Below are positions 35,277-45,414 of a stretch of 64,000 nt of DNA, piece by piece (within the stretch, counting starts at the first letter, position 1; every line of letters begins with the position of its first letter). The stretch lies in the NCBI RefSeq assembly GCF_030271515.1, contig NZ_JASCXI010000001.1, forward strand, positions 806,001 through 870,000, read 5' to 3'. Both the position numbers and the translations under genes were made by a program. This DNA is from Erythrobacter oryzae (lineage in GTDB: Bacteria; Pseudomonadota; Alphaproteobacteria; Sphingomonadales; Sphingomonadaceae). Below the pieces are notes generated by a model, which saw only the letters and a program-made list of their open reading frames with translations, did no database searches and was not told where the DNA came from.

Positions 35277-36449
35277 ATGATGCGCTGCGGGTTACTGGGT
35301 GGGGCGGTTCTGTTGGGCTCGATGGCGGGCGGGGCCGTGCTGGCGCAGAAGCCCGAGCCGCTGCCGGTCGAAGAGCTCTCGCAGGTCGAGGCGCTGCCGG
35401 CCGATTACCCCAAGAGCTGGGTGCTGGTGCATGACTTCCACTTCAATGCCATTGTCGATGGCCGGATCGCGATTGTCGATACCGCCGACCCGCAAGCACC
35501 GCTGAAGGGCCTGGTGCGCGCGGCGCAGTTCGCCAACATGCTCTACGCCCCCGAAAAGCGCGAGATCTACACCTCCGAGACGTTCTATTCGCGCATCACC
35601 CGGGGCGAGCGCACCGATGCGATCACGATCTGGGACACCGCCACCCTCCAGCCCAAGGGCGAGATCGTGCTGCCCGGTGGCAAGCGCCAGCAATCGGTGA
35701 CCTACACCGGCACCTTCCAGTTCACCAATGATCACAAGTGGGCGCTGGTGGCGAACTTCACCCCCGCGCAGTCGGTGACGGTGGTCGACCTCGAGGGGCG
35801 CAAGGTGCTGGGCGAGATCGACCTGCCGGGCTGCACGCACATCTACCCCACCGGCAGCCGCGGTTTTTCGAGCCTGTGCGCGGACGGATCGATGATCTCG
35901 CTGGTGCTCGCCGCCGATGGCACGGTCGCCTCCTCGAAGGTGATCGAGAACGCGCATGACATCGACACTCAGCCGCTGTTCGGGATGCCGGCGATGGTCG
36001 GCAAGACCGCGTGGTTCGTCAGCTACACTGGCCAGCTGCGCGGCTATGACCTGTCGGGCGGCACCGCCCGCCCGCTGCCCGGGGCCGCCCATGTCGGCAC
36101 AGCCGAAGGCGGCGCGCCCGAATGGCGCCCCGGCGGCTGGCAGGTGATCGCGAGCGATGCCGCGGGGCTGCTCTACGTGCTGATGAGCCCCAACGGGCGC
36201 GAGGGCAGCCACAAGGACGGCGGCACCGAAGTCTGGGTGGTCGATCCGGTCGCGAACCGGCAGGTGCGCCGCATCGACATCGGCGGCCTCGCCTCCTCGA
36301 TAGCGGTCACACGCGAGGCGAGCCCAGCGCTGATCGTCGCGCGGCCTGACGGGCAGATCGATGTGTTCTCCGCCGCCGATGGAAGCCTGATCCGCAAGCT
36401 CGGCGCGACGGCGGCGTACAATCCGACCGTGCTGACGGTGGTGCCGTAA
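35277..36449 (+). CDS. aauB: TTQ amine dehydrogenase large (alpha) subunit, aromatic amine dehydrogenase type
   Basis: Periplasmic beta-propeller subunit that, with the TTQ-bearing small subunit, deaminates a primary amine to an aldehyde. The 390 residues start with a Sec signal peptide (about 1-29, ending VLA-Q), then propeller repeats, each with short strands and turns like WVLVHDFHF, WVVDPVANRQVRRIDIGG and GQIDVFSAADGS. A GGAGG six bases before the ATG at 35277 supports this start; a GTG five codons earlier is the alternative. First gene of a ten-gene operon. The B-E-D-A order and lack of amicyanin favour aromatic over methylamine dehydrogenase; the substrate is not proven. Confidence 0.88.
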   Translation: MMRCGLLGGAVLLGSMAGGAVLAQKPEPLPVEELSQVEALPADYPKSWVLVHDFHFNAIVDGRIAIVDTADPQAPLKGLVRAAQFANMLYAPEKREIYTSETFYSRITRGERTDAITIWDTATLQPKGEIVLPGGKRQQSVTYTGTFQFTNDHKWALVANFTPAQSVTVVDLEGRKVLGEIDLPGCTHIYPTGSRGFSSLCADGSMISLVLAADGTVASSKVIENAHDIDTQPLFGMPAMVGKTAWFVSYTGQLRGYDLSGGTARPLPGAAHVGTAEGGAPEWRPGGWQVIASDAAGLLYVLMSPNGREGSHKDGGTEVWVVDPVANRQVRRIDIGGLASSIAVTREASPALIVARPDGQIDVFSAADGSLIRKLGATAAYNPTVLTVVP

Positions 36450-36450
36450 G

Positions 36451-36951
36451 ATGGTCGCGCTGGCCCTGTTCCTGGCGCTGGTGCTGATCGGCGCAGCCGC
36501 GCACAAGGCGGTGCAGCGCGAGCGGCTGACCCATGCCGTCCAAAGCCTGCTCGGCCTCGCCGCACCGATGGCGGCGCTGATGCTGGCGCTGGCGGCGGTG
36601 CTCGAGGGGCTGGCCGCGCTCGCGCTGCTTATCCCCGCCACCTCGCCCGCAGGCGCGGCGGGAGCGGCGCTGATCTGGACGCTCTATGCCCTCGCCCTGC
36701 TGCGCCGCCGGGGCGCGGTGCTCGATTGCGGCTGCGACTTTGCCGCCCGCGACAAGCCGGTCGGCACGGCGATGATCCTGCGCCCCGCAGGGCTGGCGGT
36801 GCTGGCGTTCGTCTGCGCCCTCGCCCCGCCTGCCGCATGGTCGATCGAAACCCCCTTCGCCGCCGCCGCGCTGCTGGCGCTGTGGTTTGCCGCATCCGAA
36901 CTGGCCGCGCTTCCGGCCCGTCACCACCGCCACGGGAGAGCAAGCTCATGA
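36451..36951 (+). CDS. aauE: MauE/AauE-like membrane protein for small-subunit maturation
   Basis: Inner membrane protein needed for formation of the small subunit's disulfides. The 166 residues form about five helices, with the family motif LDCGCDF (two cysteines flanking a glycine, near residue 92) on one face, as in MauE and its DsbB/VKOR-like relatives. It starts two bases after the large subunit stop and overlaps the next gene by four bases. The tail is His/Arg-rich and cytoplasmic or exposed. Confidence 0.85.
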   Translation: MVALALFLALVLIGAAAHKAVQRERLTHAVQSLLGLAAPMAALMLALAAVLEGLAALALLIPATSPAGAAGAALIWTLYALALLRRRGAVLDCGCDFAARDKPVGTAMILRPAGLAVLAFVCALAPPAAWSIETPFAAAALLALWFAASELAALPARHHRHGRASS

Positions 36952-37544
36952 TCCTCACATCGCAAATTCTGCTCTGGGTGGCGGTTATCGTGCTGGCGGT
37001 GCTGGTCGCGGCGCTGGCGCGGCAGGTCGGCATCCTGCACGAACGCATCGCCCCTGCGGGCGCGCTGACGCTGCACCAGAACGTCAATGTCGGCGACGTG
37101 CCCAATGCGCTCACCCTGCGCACGGCAGAAGGCGGAAGCATCACCATTGGCGGCAAGCGCGCCGCGCGAAGCCAGCTGGTGTTCTTCGCCGCGCCCGATT
37201 GCCCGATGTGCAAATCGCTGCTGCCGGTGCTGCGCGCATCGGCGCAGGCCGAGCGCGACTGGCTCGACGTCGTGATCGCGGGCGACGGGGCCGAGGCACC
37301 CTATCGCCGGATGCTGGCGCAGCACGACATCGCGCATCTGCCGCTGGTGCTGTCCGAGGCATTGGGCCGCAGCTTCGGGGTCGCCAAGCTGCCCTACGCC
37401 GTGCTGCTCGATGAAGCCGGCCGGGTCGCGGCGCTCGGGCTCGTCAACAGCCGCGAGCATCTCGAAAGCCTGTTCGAGGCCAAGGAGCGCGGGGTGGCGT
37501 CCTTGCAGGAATACCTCGCCCGCCGGGAAGGGAGCACGCGCTGA
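36948..37544 (+). CDS. aauD: MauD/AauD-like periplasmic thioredoxin
   Basis: Membrane-anchored thiol:disulfide protein that works with MauE/AauE to form or isomerise the many disulfides of the small subunit. The 198 residues begin with one helix (about 5-25) and a thioredoxin-like domain whose active site reads APDCPMC (C85, C88), the MauD-type CPMC rather than the thioredoxin CGPC. The cis-proline follows in KLPYAVLLD. The ATG overlaps the preceding stop (ATGA) and the stop overlaps the next start (TGATG). Confidence 0.88.
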   Translation: MILTSQILLWVAVIVLAVLVAALARQVGILHERIAPAGALTLHQNVNVGDVPNALTLRTAEGGSITIGGKRAARSQLVFFAAPDCPMCKSLLPVLRASAQAERDWLDVVIAGDGAEAPYRRMLAQHDIAHLPLVLSEALGRSFGVAKLPYAVLLDEAGRVAALGLVNSREHLESLFEAKERGVASLQEYLARREGSTR

Positions 37545-38104
37545 TGGCCGGTTTCGACAAGTTCGCCGAAAGCCTTGCGCGCCGTCTTGCGCGCGGCACC
37601 TCGCGGCGGTCCTCGCTCGCATGGCTCGGGATGGTGGCGACGGGCGCAGCGGCGATCCCGGCGCTGCCGGTTGCCCGAGCGGCGACGCCCCAGCATGGCG
37701 GCGGCGGCGCGGCAGGGCGTGTGCCGGTGACATCGGGATCGGAACAGGATCCGGGCGACCGCACCTCGTGCGATTACTGGCGCTACTGCGCGATCGACGG
37801 CTTCCTGTGTTCGTGCTGCGGCGGCTCGGTCAGCAAATGTCCGCCCGGCACCGAAGTCAGCCCGATCACCTGGATCGGCACCTGCACCAACCCGGCCGAC
37901 GGGCGCGCCTATGTGATCAGCTACAATGACTGCTGCGGCTCCTCCTCCTGCGGCCAGTGCCTGTGCAACCGCAACGAGGGCGACCGCCCGCAGGTTCGCC
38001 CGCAGGCAAACAACGACTACAACTGGTGCCTGGGCACCGAGAGCAGCATTTACAACTGCTCGCTGGCGGTGATCGTCGGCGTGGCGACCGAGGATGCCGG
38101 ATGA
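37544..38104 (+). CDS. aauA: TTQ amine dehydrogenase small (beta) subunit
   Basis: Catalytic subunit holding the tryptophan tryptophylquinone cofactor. The 186-residue precursor has a twin-arginine leader (SRRSSLAWLG, about 20-29, cleavage near VARA) and the family core SCDYWRYCAIDGFLCSCCGG. Fourteen cysteines sit in the mature part, as expected for a subunit with many disulfides. The TTQ tryptophans are W110 (SPITWIGTC) and W161 (NDYNWCLG); the catalytic base is D129 (SYNDCCG). Spacings of 51 (W-W) and 32 (D-W) agree with aromatic amine dehydrogenase numbering W109/D128/W160. The residue equivalent to Thr172 is S173 here. Overlaps both neighbours. Confidence 0.95.
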   Translation: MAGFDKFAESLARRLARGTSRRSSLAWLGMVATGAAAIPALPVARAATPQHGGGGAAGRVPVTSGSEQDPGDRTSCDYWRYCAIDGFLCSCCGGSVSKCPPGTEVSPITWIGTCTNPADGRAYVISYNDCCGSSSCGQCLCNRNEGDRPQVRPQANNDYNWCLGTESSIYNCSLAVIVGVATEDAG

Positions 38105-38568
38105 CAGGCGCCGGGCGCCCCCTGCTGCTGGCTGCGGTGATGGCGCTCGCCGCCGGTGCCAGCGCGCAGGATGCGCCCGCGGCCATGGCCGGCGTCGCCA
38201 ATCCGCAGCAGGCGCGGATCGATTACATCCTCAAGTGCCAGGGCTGCCACCAGCCCGAAGGCCGTGGGGACATCGCCCACACGCCGCCGCTCAATGGCGA
38301 GGTCGCGCGCTTCCTCCATGTCACCGGCGGCCGCGAGTTTCTGGCGCGCGTGCCGGGGGTCGCGTCGGTCGACCTCGACGATGCGCGCCTCGCCCAGCTG
38401 CTCAACTGGACGCTCCAGCGCTTCGATCCAGGCAACCTGCCCGTCGACTTCCGGCCCTATTCGGCGGGCGAAATCGCACAGCTTCGTCGCCATCCGCTCC
38501 GGCTGGAGCGCGAAGCGACCAGGGCCAGTCTCATCGCCGCGATCGGGGAGAATGTGCGGCGCGATTGA
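38101..38568 (+). CDS. Monohaem c-type cytochrome of the amine operon
   Basis: Small periplasmic cytochrome, probably the first electron acceptor or a partner of the dehydrogenase. The 155 residues have a signal peptide (about 1-23) and one haem site, CQGCH (C46, C49, H50), in a CQGCHQPEGRGD context like cytochromes associated with quinoproteins. Unusually no Met follows the haem motif; H60, H73 and H131 are the only plausible sixth ligands. The known aau cluster of Alcaligenes faecalis has a small monohaem cytochrome gene (orf-2) at the same position. Overlaps the small subunit gene by four bases. Confidence 0.85.
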   Translation: MTGAGRPLLLAAVMALAAGASAQDAPAAMAGVANPQQARIDYILKCQGCHQPEGRGDIAHTPPLNGEVARFLHVTGGREFLARVPGVASVDLDDARLAQLLNWTLQRFDPGNLPVDFRPYSAGEIAQLRRHPLRLEREATRASLIAAIGENVRRD

Positions 38569-38592
38569 ACGATCACACAAGGGGGTAATGAC

Positions 38593-40809
<2,217 letters not shown>

Positions 40810-40837
40810 GAAAAGACATGCTGAGGGAGACAGCAGG

Positions 40838-42241
40838 ATGAGCGGATACCGGATGCTGATCGGCGGCGAACTGGTGGAGGGCGCGGCCAGCCTCGATGTG
40901 ATCAACCCGGCAACGGGCGCGCCCTTCGCCCGCGTTCCCCACGCGTCGAAAGCCGATGCCGACGCCGCCATCGCGGCGGCCAAGGCGGCGGTGCCGGGGT
41001 GGTCGGCGGTGCCCTTTGCCGAGCGGCAGGCGAAGCTGGTGGCGCTCGCCGATGCGGTCGCGGCAAACGGCGAGGAACTCGCGCGGCTGATCACGCAGGA
41101 GCAGGGCAAGCCGCTCCCCGAAGCGATGGGCGAGGTCGCCTGGACCGAGGGCTATCTGCGCCACTACGCCACTCTGGAACTGCCCGACCGGGTGATCCAG
41201 GACGACGAGAGCGGCTACATCGCCGTCCAGCACCGACCGCTGGGGGTGATCGTCGGGATCATCGCGTGGAATTTCCCGCTGCTGGTCGCCTGCTGGAAGA
41301 TCGGACCCGCCGTGCTGGCGGGCAATGCCATCGTGCTGAAGCCCGCGCCCACCACCCCCGTCACCGCATTGAGGCTGGGCGAATTGTGCCGCGAGATATT
41401 CCCCGCGGGCGTCGTCAACATCATCACCGATGCCAATGACCTCGGCCCCTATCTCACCAGCCACCCCGATGTCGCCAAGGTCGGCTTCACCGGATCGACC
41501 GCGACCGGCAAGGCGATTGCCGCCTCGGGCGCGAACACGCTGAAGCGCGTGACGCTGGAACTGGGCGGCAATGACCCGGCCATCGTGCTCGAGGATGTCG
41601 ACGTGCGCGAGACCGCCAAGGCGATCTTCGGCAATGCCTTCCTCAATTGCGGGCAGGTGTGCCTTGCGGTGAAGCGCGCCTATGTCCACGCCGACATCTA
41701 CGACGCCATGTGCGCAGAACTCGCCCGGCTCGCCGAGGAAGCCATCGTCGGCGACGGGCTGGAGCAGGGAACCACCATCGGCCCGATCCAGAACAAGATG
41801 CAGTTCGAGAAGGTGAAAGCCTTCCTCGAAACCGCTAAGGCCGACGGCACCATCATCGCCGGGGGCGAGGTGCTGGAGCGCGACGGCTATTTCCTCCGCC
41901 CGACCGTGGTCCGCGACGTCAGCGACGGGGACACCATCGTCGACGAGGAGCAATTCGGCCCGATCCTTCCCGTGATCCCCTTCGACGATGTCGAGGACGT
42001 CATCGCCCGCGCCAACCGCAGCGACTACGGTCTCGGCGGGTCGGTCTGGTCGAAGGATGTTGCGCGGGCGGCCGCGATTGCCGGGCGGATCGAGAGCGGG
42101 CAGGTCTGGGTCAACCAGCACGTCGCCATCGGCCCGCATATCCCGATGGCCGGCTTCAAGAATTCCGGCCTCGGGGTTGAGCAATCGGTCGAAGGGCTGG
42201 CAGAATATGCCCAGATTCAGGTCATCAACGTGGCGCGGTGA
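40838..42241 (+). CDS. NAD(P)-dependent aldehyde dehydrogenase
   Basis: Cytoplasmic oxidation of the aldehyde made by the amine dehydrogenase. The 467 residues carry the ALDH residues N145 (IIAWNFPL), the base E241 (TLELGGNDP) and the nucleophile C275 (NCGQVCLAVKR). The length and ELGGNDPAIV pattern fit general aldehyde or phenylacetaldehyde dehydrogenases. GAGGGAG precedes the ATG. It starts 28 bases after the receptor gene and ends two bases before the next gene. Confidence 0.9.
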   Translation: MSGYRMLIGGELVEGAASLDVINPATGAPFARVPHASKADADAAIAAAKAAVPGWSAVPFAERQAKLVALADAVAANGEELARLITQEQGKPLPEAMGEVAWTEGYLRHYATLELPDRVIQDDESGYIAVQHRPLGVIVGIIAWNFPLLVACWKIGPAVLAGNAIVLKPAPTTPVTALRLGELCREIFPAGVVNIITDANDLGPYLTSHPDVAKVGFTGSTATGKAIAASGANTLKRVTLELGGNDPAIVLEDVDVRETAKAIFGNAFLNCGQVCLAVKRAYVHADIYDAMCAELARLAEEAIVGDGLEQGTTIGPIQNKMQFEKVKAFLETAKADGTIIAGGEVLERDGYFLRPTVVRDVSDGDTIVDEEQFGPILPVIPFDDVEDVIARANRSDYGLGGSVWSKDVARAAAIAGRIESGQVWVNQHVAIGPHIPMAGFKNSGLGVEQSVEGLAEYAQIQVINVAR

Positions 42242-42243
42242 GA

Positions 42244-43869
42244 ATGGAAAGTTATGCCAAGGGGCCGACATCGACCCCGCTTCTGACGGATACCATCGGC
42301 GCGGCGCTGACGCAGGCGGCGGCACGCTGGGGTGACCGGCTGGCGCTGGTCTCGATGCATCAGGACGTCCGCATGACGTGGGCGAAGCTCGATGCCGAGG
42401 CGGAGAGAGTCGCCTGCGGGCTGCTCGATCTCGGGGTGGCGAAGGGCGACCGCGTCGGCATCTGGGCGCCCAACTGCGCCGAGTGGGCGGTGATCCAGTT
42501 CGCGACCGCCAAGATCGGCGCGATCCTCGTCAACATCAATCCGGCCTACCGCATCAGCGAGGTCGAATATGCCTTGAACAAGGTCGGGTGCAGCGCGCTC
42601 GTCACCGCAGCGCGTTTCAAGACTAGCGACTATATCGCGATGCTGCGCGAGCTGGGGCCTGAGCGCCTGCCGCATCTCAAGCTGATGGTCGCGCTAGGCG
42701 AGGAACGTCACGCGGGCTTCAAGGCGTGGGACGACCTGCGCGCCGAAGCCGATCCGGCGCGGCTGGCGGCGACGGCGGAAGGCTTGTCCTGCCATGATCC
42801 CATCAACATCCAGTTCACCAGCGGCACCACCGGCTTTCCCAAGGGCGCGACGCTGACCCACCACAATATCCTCAACAACGGCCTCTTCACCGCGAAGACC
42901 ATCAAGGTCGGGCCGGAGGATCGCATCTGCATCCCGGTGCCGCTCTATCACTGCTTCGGCATGGTGCTGGGCAACCTTGCCGCACTCACCAGCGGGGCGG
43001 CGATGGTCTATCCGGGCGAGGCCTTCGACCCCGTGGCGACCTTGCAGGCCGTGGCGGCAGAGGGCTGCACCGCGCTCTATGGCGTGCCGACCATGTTCAT
43101 CACCATCCTCGGCCAGACCGGGCTGGGCGATTACGACGTCTCCACGCTGCGCACCGGGATCATGGCGGGGGCCACCTGCCCCGTCACCGCGATGCGCGGG
43201 GTGATGGACAAGCTCAACATGACCGAAGTCACCATCGGCTACGGCATGACCGAGACGAGCCCGCTGACCACCCAGACCGCGACCGACGATCCGCTGACCG
43301 AGCGGGTCGAGACCGTCGGCCGCGTCCATCCCCATGCCGAGGCCAAGATCATCGGCCCCGACGGCGCCACCCTGCCGCGCGGGGAACAGGGCGAATATTG
43401 CTCGCGCGGCTATGCCGTCATGCTCGGCTACTGGGACGATCCCGACAAGACCGCCGAGGCAATCGACGCCGATGGCTGGATGCATTCGGGCGACCTCGCG
43501 ACGATGGACGCGAACGGCTATGTCCGCATCACCGGACGCATCAAGGACATGATCATCCGCGGCGGCGAGAACATCTACCCGCGCGAGATCGAGGAATATC
43601 TCCTCACCCACTCGGCAATCGCCGATGCGCAGGTCTTCGGCGTGCCCGATGCGGTCTATGGAGAGGAAGTGTGCTGCTGGGTAATCCCCCGCCCCGGCGC
43701 TGCGCTCCAGCCCGAGGACGTGATCGCCCACTGCAAGGGGCAGATCGCCCACTACAAGGTGCCGCGCCACGTGCGTATCGTCGACAGCTTCATCATGACC
43801 GTCACCGGCAAGGCGCAGAAGATCGAGATGCGCAAGGTGATGGAGGCCGAGCTTTCGGCCACCGCCTGA
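42244..43869 (+). CDS. AMP-forming acyl-CoA synthetase
   Basis: Activates a carboxylic acid to its CoA thioester with ATP. The 541 residues show the adenylate-forming motifs TSGTTGFPKGATLTH (A3, about residue 197), YGMTETSP (A5), GWMHSGDLA and, near the C-terminus, GKAQKIEMRK with the catalytic lysine. The size and first-motif form put it with fatty and medium/aryl acid ligases rather than phenylacetate-CoA ligase PaaK. It follows the aldehyde dehydrogenase by two bases, so the acid is probably that enzyme's product. Confidence 0.9.
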   Translation: MESYAKGPTSTPLLTDTIGAALTQAAARWGDRLALVSMHQDVRMTWAKLDAEAERVACGLLDLGVAKGDRVGIWAPNCAEWAVIQFATAKIGAILVNINPAYRISEVEYALNKVGCSALVTAARFKTSDYIAMLRELGPERLPHLKLMVALGEERHAGFKAWDDLRAEADPARLAATAEGLSCHDPINIQFTSGTTGFPKGATLTHHNILNNGLFTAKTIKVGPEDRICIPVPLYHCFGMVLGNLAALTSGAAMVYPGEAFDPVATLQAVAAEGCTALYGVPTMFITILGQTGLGDYDVSTLRTGIMAGATCPVTAMRGVMDKLNMTEVTIGYGMTETSPLTTQTATDDPLTERVETVGRVHPHAEAKIIGPDGATLPRGEQGEYCSRGYAVMLGYWDDPDKTAEAIDADGWMHSGDLATMDANGYVRITGRIKDMIIRGGENIYPREIEEYLLTHSAIADAQVFGVPDAVYGEEVCCWVIPRPGAALQPEDVIAHCKGQIAHYKVPRHVRIVDSFIMTVTGKAQKIEMRKVMEAELSATA

Positions 43870-43896
43870 CCGGCCCCAGCCCAAGGATTGCACGCA

Positions 43897-44295
43897 ATGA
43901 CCAAGACCCTTCTCCTGCTGGCCGCCTTTGCGCCGCTCGCTGCGCTGGCCTCGCTTTCGTCGGCGCCGGTGACGGCGGCTGCCGCAGCCGCACCGCCTCC
44001 TGCCCCGCCCGCCGCCTTCGGGCCTTGTGCGACGTGCCACTCGGTCAAGAAGGGCGAGCGTTCGGGCTTCGGCCCCAACCTGTTCGGCGTGGCGGGCACC
44101 CGTTCCGGGGCTATCGGAGGCTACGCCTTCTCCCCCGCAATGAAGAAGGCCGATGTCGTGTGGAACCGCGACAATCTCGACCGGTTCATCGCCGCGCCGC
44201 AATCGGTGGTGCCGGGAACGAAGATGGCCTACCCCGGGCTCAAGGATCCGGCCAAGCGCAAGGCGATCGTCGACTATCTGATGGCCCTCAAATGA
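43897..44295 (+). CDS. Class I cytochrome c
   Basis: Periplasmic electron carrier resembling mitochondrial cytochrome c. The 132 residues have a signal peptide (about 1-28), an Ala/Pro-rich spacer, the haem motif CATCH (C44, C47, H48) and the axial M110 in GTKMAYPG. This cytochrome could take electrons from the dehydrogenase or the monohaem cytochrome above and pass them to a terminal oxidase. AAGGA lies before the ATG at 43897. The stop overlaps the next start by four bases. Confidence 0.9.
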   Translation: MTKTLLLLAAFAPLAALASLSSAPVTAAAAAAPPPAPPAAFGPCATCHSVKKGERSGFGPNLFGVAGTRSGAIGGYAFSPAMKKADVVWNRDNLDRFIAAPQSVVPGTKMAYPGLKDPAKRKAIVDYLMALK

Positions 44296-45062
44296 GCGAT
44301 GCGGTGCTGCTGACGGCAGACAGCGGCGTCGCCTCGCTGGTGCTGAACCGCCCGCTGCAGGGCAACAGCCTCTCGGCCGGTCTGGTCGCAGCGCTTCGGG
44401 CGGCGCTCGAAAAGCTGGCCCCGCGCGAGGACGTGAAGGTCATCATCCTCTCCGGCGCGGGCGGGCGGATCTTCAGCGCGGGGCACGATCTCAACGAATT
44501 CACCGGCGATCCCGGCGAAGAGGCGCTGCGCGCCGACTTCGCGGGGCTGGTCGGCCTGATGCAGCAGATCATGGCCCAGCCGCAGATCGTGATCGCCAAG
44601 GTCGAGGGCGTCGCCACCGCGGCAGGCTGCGAGCTGGTCGCCGCCTGCGATCTCGCGCTGGCATCGGACGCGGCGCGCTTTGCCGTGCCCGGGGTCAATA
44701 TCGGCTTCTGGTGCCACACCCCGCAGGTGCTGCTGGAGCGCAGCGTCGGCCGCAAGCACGCGATGATGATGCTGGCGACCGGCAGCCTGTTCCCGGCCGA
44801 GCACGCCTTGCGGATCGGCCTCGTCAACGCGCTGCATCCGGTGGACGAACTGGATGCGGCGGTGGACGCGCTAGCCCGCACCATCGCGAGCAAACCCGCC
44901 TCGGTGCTGCGCGCGGGCAAGGCATCGTTCCAGCGCCAGAGCCGGCTGCCGCTGGAAGAGGCCTACGCCTTCGTCCAGAGGGAGGCGCTCGCCAACATTG
45001 TCCATCCCGACGCGACCAAAGGCATTTCGGCCTTCCTCGAAAAGCGCCCGCCCAAGTGGTGA
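44292..45062 (+). CDS. Enoyl-CoA hydratase/isomerase, ECHDC3-like
   Basis: Crotonase-fold protein with CoA thioester substrate. The 256 residues show the oxyanion loops IFSAGHDLNEF (about 60-70) and TAAGCELVAACD (about 109-120), with FAVPGVNIG typical of the ECHDC3 group. The standard pair of catalytic glutamates is not obviously present, so true hydratase activity is uncertain. It ends the ten-gene operon, 94 bases before tRNA-Tyr. Confidence 0.85.
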   Translation: MSDAVLLTADSGVASLVLNRPLQGNSLSAGLVAALRAALEKLAPREDVKVIILSGAGGRIFSAGHDLNEFTGDPGEEALRADFAGLVGLMQQIMAQPQIVIAKVEGVATAAGCELVAACDLALASDAARFAVPGVNIGFWCHTPQVLLERSVGRKHAMMMLATGSLFPAEHALRIGLVNALHPVDELDAAVDALARTIASKPASVLRAGKASFQRQSRLPLEEAYAFVQREALANIVHPDATKGISAFLEKRPPKW

Positions 45063-45156
45063 CTTGCCCGGGAGCTGCCGCTGCGCCTGTGGCCCGGGAA
45101 CGACGGCTTTGTCCCGAACCCGGCCAGGTCGAACGACTTGTCGGTGAATAGGGGGT

Positions 45157-45242
45157 TGGTGGACAGGGCTGGATTCGAACCAGCGTACGCTTGCGCGGGC
45201 AGATTTACAGTCTGCTGCCTTTAACCACTCGGCCACCTGTCC
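45157..45242 (-). tRNA. tRNA-Tyr (GTA)
   Basis: Minus-strand cloverleaf with acceptor GGACAGG/CCTGTCC, anticodon stem AGACTGTAAATCT with anticodon GTA, a long variable arm as in class II tRNAs, T loop TTCGAAT and encoded ACCA. Length 86. Confidence 0.96.
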
Positions 45243-45414
45243 ACACAGTCCCTTGCCTTGAAGGGGGCCATCTCGAAGCGCCGGAAGCGCTGAAATTGCG
45301 CGAGTCCCCGAGGGGGCCCGCTGCCGAGAGGCGCCCCTTTGGCGAAGCGGTGCTTGCCTGTCAATGCCCCTGCTGGCAGGGGGCGCGTTTGGAAGGCCTC
45401 AGGCGGGAAACAAA

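Noticed and set aside
35277..36449. Methylamine dehydrogenase (mau) assignment
   Set aside because: No amicyanin, mauF, mauG or mauL/M/N nearby, and B-E-D-A plus a monohaem cytochrome fits aau better; substrate still unproven.
45243..45414. Additional gene between tRNA-Tyr and rlmB
   Set aside because: Frames here are short and GC-driven; the stretch shows only hairpin-like GC repeats.
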